Position numbers and translations under genes: made by a program. Of a stretch of DNA of 64,000 nucleotides, positions 27,076 to 35,122 are shown one piece after another (the stretch's first letter is position 1; each line of letters opens with the position of its first letter). The notes under the pieces were generated by a model. The model did no database searches. It saw only the letters and a program-made list of their open reading frames with translations, and was not told the DNA's origin. Location: positions 496,001-560,000 of the forward strand of contig JARKPB010000008.1 in NCBI GenBank assembly GCA_029975475.1, given 5' to 3'. Origin of the DNA: Anaerolineaceae bacterium. GTDB taxonomy: Bacteria > Chloroflexota > Anaerolineae > Anaerolineales > Anaerolineaceae.

Positions 27076-27719
27076 AATTTCTCCAGCTGTTGCATGGCTT
27101 CAGGCAGAGCGAGGATATGCGGAATGGACACATGCGCATCGCCGTGATTTAACGTCGGGCCGACATGGATGGTCGCGCAGCCCAGGGATTTGGCGGAAGC
27201 GAGATTGCGCATCGAGTCGTCGATTACAACCACCTCGCCGGGGTCATCTACCCCCGCGAGCTTCAGCGCGTTTTGATAGGCTTCCGGCTGCGGTTTGCAG
27301 TACGGAGAGATATCCAGGATATCAATAATTTCCTGGAACTGGTCGCTGATTCCTAGGGCTGTCAATACCCTGCGGGCGTGGTTCGCATCCGCATTGGTGA
27401 AGACCAGCCGTTTCTGCGGTAAATTATCCAACATTTCCGGCAAGCCTTCGATCGGCTGCAGGTACTGGTGAACGGGAACATCATGGACAAAGTCGAGATA
27501 ATCGCGTTCGTCAATCCCGCGGGTAATTTTTAAACCGCGCAGTGTCGTGCCGTACTGCCGGAACAGGGTTTCCCGCAGTTCGCCAATGCCTTCAGCCGGG
27601 AGACCCAGGCGCAGGATCATGTATTGATTGATCCTTTCGCCAATCAAATCCCACAAACCCGTCGAAGATGGGTACAGTGTGTCATCCAGGTCAAAGAAGA
27701 GCACTTTAAAAGCGGACAT
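27060..27719 (-). CDS. HAD-superfamily hydrolase (pyrimidine 5'-nucleotidase-like)
   Basis: 219 aa. HAD motifs in order: I FFDLDDTLYP, II VFTNADANHA, III the Lys of YCKPQPEAY, IV VVVIDDSMRNLASA. The DLDDTLYP plus PYCKPQPEAY pattern matches the Sdt1/Phm8-like pyrimidine 5'-nucleotidase subgroup. The ATG at 27719 sits 6 nt after a TATACT box with no Shine-Dalgarno, so the transcript may be leaderless; the longer in-frame start at 27758 lies upstream of that promoter. Confidence 0.85.
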   Translation of the reverse strand: MSAFKVLFFDLDDTLYPSSTGLWDLIGERINQYMILRLGLPAEGIGELRETLFRQYGTTLRGLKITRGIDERDYLDFVHDVPVHQYLQPIEGLPEMLDNLPQKRLVFTNADANHARRVLTALGISDQFQEIIDILDISPYCKPQPEAYQNALKLAGVDDPGEVVVIDDSMRNLASAKSLGCATIHVGPTLNHGDAHVSIPHILALPEAMQQLEKLWQMK

Positions 27720-27725
27720 TTGACA

Positions 27726-27755
27726 AGTATAACTGAATCTTTGGATCACAGGCAA
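27726..27755 (-). promoter_or_regulatory. Promoter of the HAD gene, leaderless spacing
   Basis: On the minus strand TTGCCT, 18-nt spacer, TATACT, then 6 nt to the ATG at 27719. Confidence 0.5.
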
Positions 27756-27785
27756 CAATCTTATCAGAACCGTGATAGCCTAGAC

Positions 27786-27791
27786 TATAAT
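27786..27791 (+). promoter_or_regulatory. -10 box of mutL
   Basis: TATAAT, 12 nt before the ATG at 27804, with no Shine-Dalgarno. The -35 is weak. An in-frame TTG at 27798 is closer still but less likely as a start. Confidence 0.45.
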
Positions 27792-27803
27792 TGATTCTTG
27801 ACC

Positions 27804-29537
27804 ATGAAAATCCATCAACTTCCCGATGAGGTCGCGTCTCAAATCGCTGCCGGAGAGGTGGTCGAGCGGCCGGTTTCTGTAGTCAAAGAGCTGGTTGAAA
27901 ACTCGATTGATTCCGGCGCGACCGATATCCGCATCCGGGTCGAAGGCGCTGGAAAAATCCGAATTGAAGTCGAAGATAACGGGCAGGGTATAGCGCCGGA
28001 TGAACTCACCCTGGCGGTCTCGCGCCACGCCACCAGCAAACTGGCGCGGGCAGAAGAGTTATTCCAGATCCAGACGCTTGGTTTTCGGGGCGAGGCTCTG
28101 GCGTCAATTGCGTCGGTATCGCATTTTCTGCTCGAATCGCGGGTTGCTGAACAACCTGTGGCTGCGCGGATTGAAGTCGAAGGCGGCAAACTTCTAAGGC
28201 AGTCTTCAACCGGCGCCATGACCGGCACCCTGGTTCGGGTGGACAGCCTGTTTTACAATGTCCCCGCGCGGTTAAATTTCCTCAAACAAGACAGCACCGA
28301 ACGGAGCCAGATTGACTCATTTGTCACCCGCTATGCCCTGGCGTATCCGCACATCCGTTTTTCTCTCTATCAGGACGGCAGACAGGTTTTACAGACATCC
28401 GGAAGCGGCGACCGCCGTGAGGTGCTCTCGCGACTGTTCGGCCTGGAAACAGCCCGCCAGATGCTGGGAGTATTATTTGAAGATCAGGATATTCGCATTG
28501 AAGGGTTTATCAGTCCGCTGGCGATAACCCGCTCAAACCGGCGCGAGATAGTCTTTTTTGTCAACGGACGCCTGATTCAAGATATCGCTCTGACTTCGGC
28601 CCTGGTACAGGCTTACGCTAACATGATTATGGTGGGCCGCTATCCGACAGCCTATCTGTTTATTCAGTTGCCCGCGGACCAGGTGGATGTGAATGTTCAC
28701 CCGGCTAAAGCCGAGGTGCGCTTCCGAAAACCGGACATCCTGTTCAGCGCGCTGCAGCGGGCCGCCCGGCGGGCTTTACTCGCCTACTCGCCGCTTGCCC
28801 CTGAAGTAAATTCGAGTGTGCTGATAAACCGCCAGAATGAACCGGCTGGATGGACGCCAGCAGCGCCTATTTTAGAGGTTGGTTCTCCGGATGAGTCCGG
28901 AGCGGAAAGCTTTGCATCAGATGCCGGGGCGTGGCAATCTCCGCGGCTGACGAATGACCTGCCGCTGCTGCGCTGCCTGGGCCAGCTTGGTGCGACTTAC
29001 CTGGTGGCGGAGGGTCCCGACGGGCTGTATCTGGTGGATCAACATGCAGCCCACGAGCGGATATTATTTGAGCAGTACCGGTCCAACCCAACGGTTGTGG
29101 CCTCTCAGCAGCTTTTATCACCGGTTGTCGTCCATTTGCAGCCCGGACAGGCCCGGTTATTGGAACCGGTTTTACCGGCAGTAAAGCAGTTTGGCTTTGA
29201 TATCGAACCGTTTGGGCAGAATAGTTATCGGATTCGAGCCGTTCCCATGTTTGCTTATTCCAGTGACCCGGCAACTTTGCTGCGGGTCCTGGTTGAAGAT
29301 TTCGAGGAAGATGAGACTCCTTTTGAGGGGTTAATCGTGGATAAGTTAATTGCGCGAATTTGCAAGCGCGTAGCAGTTAAGGGGGGACAGGTATTGTCGG
29401 TTGAAGAGCAGCGCCGCCTGATCAGCGACCTGGAAAAATGCGCCAATCCGCGCACCTGTCCTCACGGAAGGCCCACCATGATCCATTTATCTGTGGAACT
29501 CCTGGAACGTCAGTTTGGGCGCAGAGGGGCGCGTTAG
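27804..29537 (+). CDS. mutL: DNA mismatch repair protein MutL
   Basis: 577 aa. An N-terminal GHKL ATPase (IAAGEVVERPVSVVKELVENS, DNGQGI, SRHATSKL, TLGFRGEALASIASV), the transducer domain (DVNVHPAKAEVRF) and a C-terminal dimerisation/endonuclease domain with DQHAAHERILFE and CPHGRP. The DQHA(X)2E(X)4E motif implies that it nicks DNA, as in bacteria without MutH. It couples mismatch recognition by MutS to strand removal. It converges on the kinase half gene with a 4-nt overlap. Confidence 0.96.
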   Translation: MKIHQLPDEVASQIAAGEVVERPVSVVKELVENSIDSGATDIRIRVEGAGKIRIEVEDNGQGIAPDELTLAVSRHATSKLARAEELFQIQTLGFRGEALASIASVSHFLLESRVAEQPVAARIEVEGGKLLRQSSTGAMTGTLVRVDSLFYNVPARLNFLKQDSTERSQIDSFVTRYALAYPHIRFSLYQDGRQVLQTSGSGDRREVLSRLFGLETARQMLGVLFEDQDIRIEGFISPLAITRSNRREIVFFVNGRLIQDIALTSALVQAYANMIMVGRYPTAYLFIQLPADQVDVNVHPAKAEVRFRKPDILFSALQRAARRALLAYSPLAPEVNSSVLINRQNEPAGWTPAAPILEVGSPDESGAESFASDAGAWQSPRLTNDLPLLRCLGQLGATYLVAEGPDGLYLVDQHAAHERILFEQYRSNPTVVASQQLLSPVVVHLQPGQARLLEPVLPAVKQFGFDIEPFGQNSYRIRAVPMFAYSSDPATLLRVLVEDFEEDETPFEGLIVDKLIARICKRVAVKGGQVLSVEEQRRLISDLEKCANPRTCPHGRPTMIHLSVELLERQFGRRGAR

Positions 29538-30274
29538 TGCTTGGGCTGATGAATCGGTATGTTGATGGTAAAGGTTGTACCAACCCCCAGCTCAGAGGAA
29601 ATATTAATGCTGCCGTGATGGCTTTCAATAATCTGCTTGCAGATGGATAAGCCCAAACCGGTGCCGCTGGCGGCGGGTTCGCTGTTCGCGGTGCGGTAAA
29701 ACTTTTCAAACAGATGGGGAAGATCCTCTTTTGCGATACCGATGCCCGTGTCTGTGATCGCAAGATGGAAAAAGGTCTGGTCGCATTCCTGGGTAATAAA
29801 AATTTTTCCGCGGGCTGAATTGTATTTGATCGCGTTCGATAACAGGTTCAGAATGACCTGTTTAAATTTATCGCGGTCCAGTTCAACTTCGGGTAATTGA
29901 TCGCAGATTTGAAGATCGACCGCAATGCCGGCTTCATTGGCTTTTGGAATAATCACTTCCAGACATTCCGTCAGGATCTGAAACGGGTCGGTGGCTTCAA
30001 ACCGCATTTGTGCCCGGCCGGATTCAAGCCGGGCGAGATCCAGAAAGTTATTTGCCATGTCGTCCAGGCGTTGAATTTCGCGTTGAATTGTCCGCGCCAG
30101 GCTGATGCGCTGGTCGGTGGTAAGCTCGGGTCGTTGGAGCAAATAGGTGATCGTGCCAATGGAGGTCAGCGGCGTGCGGATTTCATGCACCAGATCAGCG
30201 ATTAAATCAGCCTGCAGAAACAGGTGCGCATTTTCGATCGCAAGGGCCGCCTGCGCGCTTAACACGGATAGCAC
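29534..30274 (-). CDS. Histidine kinase, C-terminal half of an amber-split GAF kinase
   Basis: 246 aa: end of a GAF domain (LSVLSAQAALAIENAHLF), HisKA with the phospho-accepting His in LVHEIRTPLTSIG, and HATPase with N box LLSNAIKYN, G1 DTGIGI, F box LFEKFYR and G2 GTGLGLSICKQ. All catalytic motifs are intact. In frame upstream, a TAG at 30305-30307 separates it from the GAF half. A GTG at 30274 has AGGAGG exactly 8 nt upstream, so the half could be translated by itself. No TM segment, so it is cytoplasmic. The cognate regulator is not evident. Confidence 0.75.
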   Translation of the reverse strand: MLSVLSAQAALAIENAHLFLQADLIADLVHEIRTPLTSIGTITYLLQRPELTTDQRISLARTIQREIQRLDDMANNFLDLARLESGRAQMRFEATDPFQILTECLEVIIPKANEAGIAVDLQICDQLPEVELDRDKFKQVILNLLSNAIKYNSARGKIFITQECDQTFFHLAITDTGIGIAKEDLPHLFEKFYRTANSEPAASGTGLGLSICKQIIESHHGSINISSELGVGTTFTINIPIHQPKH

Positions 30275-30304
30275 CCGCGCATCCTCCTGGTTAAATTCGC
30301 CTTG

Positions 30305-30733
30305 CTATTTATTCAACACTTCCAGCACTCCAACCGTCCGATTCTTGGCAATCAGAGGCACTGCAATCATTGTGCGGGTTGGGAAAGGGACTTTATCTTC
30401 AACAGGTTGATAATACCGTGGGTCCGCGTGGACATCCGGGATGATCGCCAGGGTTTTATTCACAACCACCCAGCCGGCAACACTTTCCAGAGGGATCTCG
30501 ATCTTTTTGAGCGGCTGAAGGTTTTTTTCATCGGTTGAACATTCAAACAGCAGGCGCTGTTTTTCCGCATCGTACAGGAGGATGGAAGCGGCTTCTGCGT
30601 TTGAAAGTTCAGCCGCCGCGGTGACGATGCGTTTGAGCAGCGGGTTAATTTCGAGCGTCGAGGCCAGATCGAGGGATATTTCGATCAAACGCTGGTAGGA
30701 TTCCAGCCTCAGAGATGCGCTTGGATGATTCAT
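30305..30733 (-). CDS. GAF domain protein, N-terminal half of an amber-split kinase
   Basis: 142 aa: a leading helix (SLRLESYQRLIEISLDLASTL) and nearly a whole GAF domain (LLYDAEKQRLLFECS, GWVVVNKTLAIIPDV, RTMIAVPLIAKNRTVGVLEVLNK). The stop falls just before the last strand and helix, which continue in the same frame as GEFNQEDARVLSVLSAQ. The codon before the amber is a Lys, and CAG/AAG to TAG is a single-base change. Its start overlaps the sirtuin stop (ATGA type), so it follows that gene in an operon. Confidence 0.7.
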   Translation of the reverse strand: MNHPSASLRLESYQRLIEISLDLASTLEINPLLKRIVTAAAELSNAEAASILLYDAEKQRLLFECSTDEKNLQPLKKIEIPLESVAGWVVVNKTLAIIPDVHADPRYYQPVEDKVPFPTRTMIAVPLIAKNRTVGVLEVLNK

Positions 30734-31482
30734 GTCTTTTCCTCCAACAGTTCAGGCAGCACTCCGGCCAGGTCGGCGTGGATCACCACAGCCGCGTCCT
30801 CATCCATTGGAGTGGCATCTCTGTTTATTACAATCAGTCTGGCGCCTTTGCTTGCGGCTCTTTCCGGCAGGGCCGCTGCCGGATAAACTTCCAATGATGA
30901 TCCGCAGACGACCACCAGATCTGTCTCATCTATCATGTGCTGTGCCTTGTTCCATGCTTTTTCAGGCAGCGCTTCTTCAAAAAACGTGATGTCGGGTTTT
31001 ATCACTCCACCGCAGACCGGGCATTTTGGCACTTCCTGACCTTTTTGCAGCATGGTGAACAAGTCCTGGAGCGTTATCTTTCGGCGGCAGCTCTGACAGG
31101 TGGAGCTTTCCAGGGAGCCGTGCAGTTCGACGACGGTCTGGCTTCCCGCGCGCTGATGCAGCCCGTCAATATTTTGGGTAACGACCCCAAGGGATTTTCC
31201 AGTCTTTTCGAAATGAGCAATACTGATGTGAGCCGGGTTGGGTATTGCGTTCAGGCTGCTCTGCAGCAGCGGAAAAAGCCATCGGTAGAACCGCTGCGGG
31301 TTGCGTCTGAAACCTGAAAGCGAAGCAATTTCCATAGGATCATCGCGGGACCATAATCCAACATCAGGAGAACGAAAATCCGGAATTCCCGAAGGCATTG
31401 AAATTCCCGCTCCCGTAAAAAATACAACCCTGCTGGCGGTTGACAGGTACTGTCTTGCGCGCGCGATCTCCCCCTTGACCAC
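30730..31482 (-). CDS. NAD-dependent protein deacylase (sirtuin)
   Basis: About 250 aa, Sir2/CobB family. Motifs: FFTGAGISMPSGIPDFRS (NAD binding), TQNIDGLHQRAG, catalytic His in VVELHGSL, a zinc ribbon with CQSC and CPVC, and VVCGSSLEVYPAA. It removes acyl groups from lysines using NAD. The GTG at 31482 avoids overlap with the upstream gene; an in-frame TTG at 31512 would overlap it by 26 nt, so the start is uncertain. The order receiver-ATPase, sirtuin, GAF-kinase is compact and probably one transcript. Confidence 0.9.
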   Translation of the reverse strand: MVKGEIARARQYLSTASRVVFFTGAGISMPSGIPDFRSPDVGLWSRDDPMEIASLSGFRRNPQRFYRWLFPLLQSSLNAIPNPAHISIAHFEKTGKSLGVVTQNIDGLHQRAGSQTVVELHGSLESSTCQSCRRKITLQDLFTMLQKGQEVPKCPVCGGVIKPDITFFEEALPEKAWNKAQHMIDETDLVVVCGSSLEVYPAAALPERAASKGARLIVINRDATPMDEDAAVVIHADLAGVLPELLEEKT

Positions 31483-31486
31483 GATG

Positions 31487-32641
31487 TTACTTGCGGATCC
31501 TTTCGGAGACAAAATCTACCAGCCTGGCAAATTGCTGCGCCACCAGCCCTTCAGGTTGGACGGTGATCAGGGGCGTAAAATGGGTCGCTGCCTGAAAAGC
31601 CTGCTCGGGCGCGGGCGGTATCATGGCGGGCACTTGCAAACCCAGCACATCTTGAACCTGGGTGACCGATAACTGCACATCGGACCGGACGCGGTTGACC
31701 AGCACCGGGGTCAGGAATTTCGATTTGCCAAACCCCATCTCATTTAACTCGTTGATAAATACCTTCGTCCGCTGCAGCGTGGTCGGCTGGGCTTCAGTAA
31801 CCACGATGACTTCATTACATTGCGCGATGATGTTACTAAAACCGGGCAGGTAATTGGTGCCAATATCCAGGACAACCAGGTTGGCCAGTTTGGGCAGTTG
31901 AATTGCGATCGCTTCTAACTGCGCGCCGCTGTTAATTTTTTCCGCGCTCCGAGTTAAGCTGGAAGCCAGCAGCAGGCGAATATTATAGGTGGTGCGAAAC
32001 AGTTCCTTTTCAACCCGCTGGGGTGTAATCTCGGCGGGCTGCAGCGCCAGGAGGTTATCCAGCCCATCGGAGGAGGATAACCCTAATTCGGTCGCCCAGC
32101 TGCCCTGACCGTTTTTAAGTTCAGCCGCGATGACTTCGCCTTTATTTCGCTGCTGATAAGCCAGCGCCAGATTCAATACCAGGGTCGAGACCCCCAGACC
32201 TCCCTTGGCAGCCAGCACACCGATCATGTACCCTTTTTCCGCGCTCGCCGCGGGGGCCGTGGGGCGGTTTTTACTGCGCGCGAGCAAGCCCTTTATTTTG
32301 GCGACCAGTTCCGCGGGGTGCACAGGTTTGGTTAAATAATCATCCACGCCGGCTTCATACCCGGCGACCTTGTCTTCCACCTGCGATTTTGCGGTAAACA
32401 TCAGGATCGGAGTAACAGCGCATTCTGGCTCCGCGCGAAGCTGGCGGGTGACTTCAAATCCATCCAGATCGGGCATCATGACATCCAGCACGATCAGATC
32501 TGGTTTTTCAGCCCTTGCCATGGCCAGCGCCTGGGTGCCGTTATTCGCTGCCAGAATCTGGTATCCCTGACGCTGCAGCATCAAGCCCACCAGGCGCAGT
32601 GTCTCAAGGTCATCATCAACGATCAAGATTTTTTCTGCCAT
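31487..32641 (-). CDS. Receiver domain-CpaE/TadZ-like ATPase
   Basis: 384 aa. Residues 1-125 form a CheY-like receiver (ILIVDDD, phospho-acceptor in VLDVMMPDLDGFE, Thr in MFTAKS, Lys in YLTKPV). After a short Ala/Pro linker comes a MinD/ParA-like ATPase with GVLAAKGGLGVST: the deviant Walker A has its signature Lys (AAKGG), but the P-loop Lys is replaced by Val, as in TadZ/CpaE proteins that localise Tad pilus machinery. Unlike CpaE, the receiver keeps its phospho-Asp. No tad genes are present here. It has its own promoter and AGGAGAGG site. Confidence 0.85.
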   Translation of the reverse strand: MAEKILIVDDDLETLRLVGLMLQRQGYQILAANNGTQALAMARAEKPDLIVLDVMMPDLDGFEVTRQLRAEPECAVTPILMFTAKSQVEDKVAGYEAGVDDYLTKPVHPAELVAKIKGLLARSKNRPTAPAASAEKGYMIGVLAAKGGLGVSTLVLNLALAYQQRNKGEVIAAELKNGQGSWATELGLSSSDGLDNLLALQPAEITPQRVEKELFRTTYNIRLLLASSLTRSAEKINSGAQLEAIAIQLPKLANLVVLDIGTNYLPGFSNIIAQCNEVIVVTEAQPTTLQRTKVFINELNEMGFGKSKFLTPVLVNRVRSDVQLSVTQVQDVLGLQVPAMIPPAPEQAFQAATHFTPLITVQPEGLVAQQFARLVDFVSERIRK

Positions 32642-32664
32642 GGTTACCCTCTCCTGCTAGTCAA

Positions 32665-32693
32665 AGTCTAGCATAAATGAAAAACGCAGGCAA
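32665..32693 (-). promoter_or_regulatory. Promoter of the receiver-ATPase/sirtuin/GAF-kinase operon
   Basis: On the minus strand TTGCCT, 17-nt spacer, TAGACT with TGC before it (extended -10), 23 nt before the ATG at 32641. Confidence 0.6.
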
Positions 32694-32718
32694 GGGGAAC
32701 TTCCCTTGAATTTCCGGA

Positions 32719-32727
32719 TGCTATAAT
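32719..32727 (+). promoter_or_regulatory. Extended -10 of tilS, leaderless spacing
   Basis: TGCTATAAT ends 6 nt before the ATG at 32734, and no Shine-Dalgarno is present. The predicted +1 falls on or next to the start codon. Confidence 0.55.
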
Positions 32728-32733
32728 CAGTAC

Positions 32734-34164
32734 ATGCCTGCGAAAAAACAGCGGGACATCTTGCCGGATTTCCAATTCATTCAGCATGAAACGCGAATGG
32801 TGGCCGCCGTTTCCGGGGGCGCTGATTCGATGGCCATGCTGCATTTGCTGGTGGAACGCGGCTTTCAGCCCGCGGTGGCTCACTTTGACCACCGCATCCG
32901 CGCGGAAAGCGGACAGGATGCGGAAATTGTGCATCAGACCGCGTCAAATTTGGGGCTGGATTTCTTTCTTGGCAGCGGGGATGTCCTCTCCGAGGCGGCG
33001 CGCCAAAAAACCGGGATAGAAGAAACCGCCCGTCAGATGCGCTATCGTTATCTGTTTTCTGTGTGCGCACAAATCAATGCCTCTGTTTTGCTGGTTGCCC
33101 ATACGCTGGATGACCAGGTGGAGACGGTGCTGATGCATCTGCTGCGCGGTTCGGGCTTGGACGGCCTTCGCGGAATGCGCCAGTGGTCGGCGGATGTGTT
33201 TCCCGATCAACCGGTCCCGATCTACCGCCCGTTATTGGATTGGCCGCGTAAAGAAGTGGAGCGTTACTGCCAATCCCGCGGCATCCGGTATTGCTCGGAT
33301 CAGAGCAACAACGACCTGAGCTTTTTCAGGAATAAGATGCGTTTAGAGCTGCTGCCCCTGTTGGATGCGCTCAACCCGGCCAGCCGCAGAAACATCGCCC
33401 GCCTTGCCAGAATCGCCGGCGAAGAGGTTGGCCTGCTGGAGCGCCTGACCGGCGCGTTGTGGGAAAAATCAGTAGTAAGCGCGTCCCCGCAAGCATTGTC
33501 CATTGATCTAAATGGTTTCAACGCCTCGGACCCTGTTCTGCGCCGCCGGCTGCTTCGCAAAGCTGCTCAAACTCTGCTGCGGGATGAAAGGGACATTGAC
33601 AGTCAACTGGTCAGCCGGCTTGAAACGTTTTGCGCCCACGGTACCCGCAGCGGACAGATCGAAGTCAATGACCGGCTTCTGGCTCGCATCCATCAACATC
33701 AGCTCAACGTGTTTTTAAGAGACTTTCCGCCAGAATCAGACTGGATTGCGATCGAATCGCGAGAACAGGTCAGCCTGCCCGTGCCGGGGGTTGTAAAACT
33801 GGCTAACGGCTGGTCTGTTAGCGCGGAATTTGCTGCTGTAGATCATCTTGTGGATACAGCACCTTCCAGCCGCTTGATTTGGCAGGCGGCGCTGGATGCG
33901 GATACGATTTCTGCCGGGCTGCTGATCCGTCCATGGCAGCGCGGTGAACGCTACCGGCCGCTCGGCCTGTCTGGCCACAGCAAAAAAATCTCTGATCTCT
34001 TTATTGATGCCAAAATTCCTTCAACCGCGCGGGGGATGTGGCCGGTTATCTCCTGCGGTGGTGAAATTGTCTGGGTGCCGGGCTTTCCGCCCGCCTATGC
34101 CAACCGGGTAACGCAGGCCACCGACCGTGTGGTTCTCCTCACCGCCGGCAGATTTGACAATTAA
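32734..34164 (+). CDS. tilS: tRNA(Ile)-lysidine synthase
   Basis: 476 aa. N-terminal PP-loop ATPase with VSGGADSMAMLHLL, HFDHRIR, VAHTLDDQVET and RPLLDWPRKEVERYC; then the TilS substrate-binding domain and a C-terminal domain (RPWQRGERYRPLGLSG, KKISDLFIDAKIP). It converts C34 of tRNA-Ile(CAU) to lysidine so that it reads AUA. It probably has a leaderless transcript. It overlaps the end of the convergent recombinase-like gene by 4 nt. Confidence 0.95.
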   Translation: MPAKKQRDILPDFQFIQHETRMVAAVSGGADSMAMLHLLVERGFQPAVAHFDHRIRAESGQDAEIVHQTASNLGLDFFLGSGDVLSEAARQKTGIEETARQMRYRYLFSVCAQINASVLLVAHTLDDQVETVLMHLLRGSGLDGLRGMRQWSADVFPDQPVPIYRPLLDWPRKEVERYCQSRGIRYCSDQSNNDLSFFRNKMRLELLPLLDALNPASRRNIARLARIAGEEVGLLERLTGALWEKSVVSASPQALSIDLNGFNASDPVLRRRLLRKAAQTLLRDERDIDSQLVSRLETFCAHGTRSGQIEVNDRLLARIHQHQLNVFLRDFPPESDWIAIESREQVSLPVPGVVKLANGWSVSAEFAAVDHLVDTAPSSRLIWQAALDADTISAGLLIRPWQRGERYRPLGLSGHSKKISDLFIDAKIPSTARGMWPVISCGGEIVWVPGFPPAYANRVTQATDRVVLLTAGRFDN

Positions 34165-35060
34165 GCGGTCTTTTCACCAACCAGCTGGCGAATCTTCATC
34201 TGGATTTCGCGCCACTGAATTTTTGAAATACCGAGTTTTTGCCTGAGGGCTTCCGGGTCCATGCCGGATTTCCAGTCATTCACCGCGCAGGACCAGCGGC
34301 ACATATCGAAGGAGACATGCTGCTGGAGGCCGGCGTCTTTCCCTAAGTCCTCCAGGATGTATTCTAACCGCCGGGGCGACCAGGGGAAAAGTGTATCCAC
34401 AGGTTTGTAACGTTGAAGATATTCCTGGTACGCCTGGACCCAGTCTGCGGTTAATCGAATCTTTCTTTCCTTGTAGCGGCTCGCGGCGTTGGCGTAGCGC
34501 ACAAACAGGAAGGGGGCGTCGGGTGATTCCAGGTCGATGTGATTTAGATGGATGGCGAGACACTCGCCTTTTTTGATGCCGGTAGAAATCAGCAGCGTGT
34601 AGAGCAGGTAAGGGCGGGGATCCGGTTTCACCGCCGTGCGCATCTCGCTGGCGGTATCCAGTAATTTTGCCTGTTCCTCTTCGGTAAGAATTTCAGGCAG
34701 CGGGCTGATAACGGATTGCTGCACAACCTTTTCAGCCGGGTCTACCAGAATACGCCCGCCGGAATGAAGCCAGCGGAAAAATGATTTGATGGATGTAATC
34801 CGACGCGATAAACTTTTCGGACTGCAGGGGATGCCTCGGCCGCCTGTCAACCAGGCCAGGAATTGATTTAAATCCGCGGTTGTGATTGATCCTATGGTGC
34901 GGTCGGGCGGCAGGTACCGGGTTAGCAGTTCAAGATCTCCTAAAAATGCCTTGACCGTGTAAACAGATTTTCCCTGATCGAGCAAATAGAATTCCCAGGC
35001 TTTTATCGCGGGGGTCAGGCTGGTCATCGGGTTAATATGAACTTCCGGATTATTGCTCAT
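34161..35060 (-). CDS. Tyrosine-recombinase-like protein lacking catalytic residues
   Basis: 299 aa. An N-terminal SAM-like core-binding domain (AWEFYLLDQGKSVYTVKAFL, LNQFLAWL, LSRRITSIKSFFRWL) and a C-terminal XerC/D-like domain. Catalytic positions are changed: TGIRxxE reads TGIKKGE (Arg to Lys near residue 163), the HxLRH box reads FDMCRW, and the C-terminal Tyr region reads GISKIQWREIQMKIRQL with no Tyr. It probably binds DNA without cutting it. The frame is intact and it has a strong promoter, so it looks functional rather than decayed. The ATG at 35060 follows AAGGTG; a GTG three codons earlier is possible. Confidence 0.78.
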   Translation of the reverse strand: MSNNPEVHINPMTSLTPAIKAWEFYLLDQGKSVYTVKAFLGDLELLTRYLPPDRTIGSITTADLNQFLAWLTGGRGIPCSPKSLSRRITSIKSFFRWLHSGGRILVDPAEKVVQQSVISPLPEILTEEEQAKLLDTASEMRTAVKPDPRPYLLYTLLISTGIKKGECLAIHLNHIDLESPDAPFLFVRYANAASRYKERKIRLTADWVQAYQEYLQRYKPVDTLFPWSPRRLEYILEDLGKDAGLQQHVSFDMCRWSCAVNDWKSGMDPEALRQKLGISKIQWREIQMKIRQLVGEKTA

Positions 35061-35090
35061 GTTCGGCACCTTTTTCGTATAGATATAAAT

Positions 35091-35119
35091 ACTATACTGA
35101 ATAGAACATTTTTTGTCAA
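35091..35119 (-). promoter_or_regulatory. Strong promoter of the recombinase-like gene
   Basis: On the minus strand TTGACA, exactly 17 nt, TATAGT; 30 nt before the ATG at 35060. The -35 is 3 nt past the stop of the LCP gene. Confidence 0.7.
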
Positions 35120-35122
35120 ACG

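Noticed and set aside
29534-30733. Pyrrolysine as reading of the amber codon
   Set aside because: No pyl gene or PYLIS-like context is seen and kinases are not a known Pyl class; a nonsense change or split gene is simpler.
34161-35060. Integrase marking a mobile element
   Set aside because: No att repeats, excisionase or cargo genes are visible, and the catalytic residues are missing.
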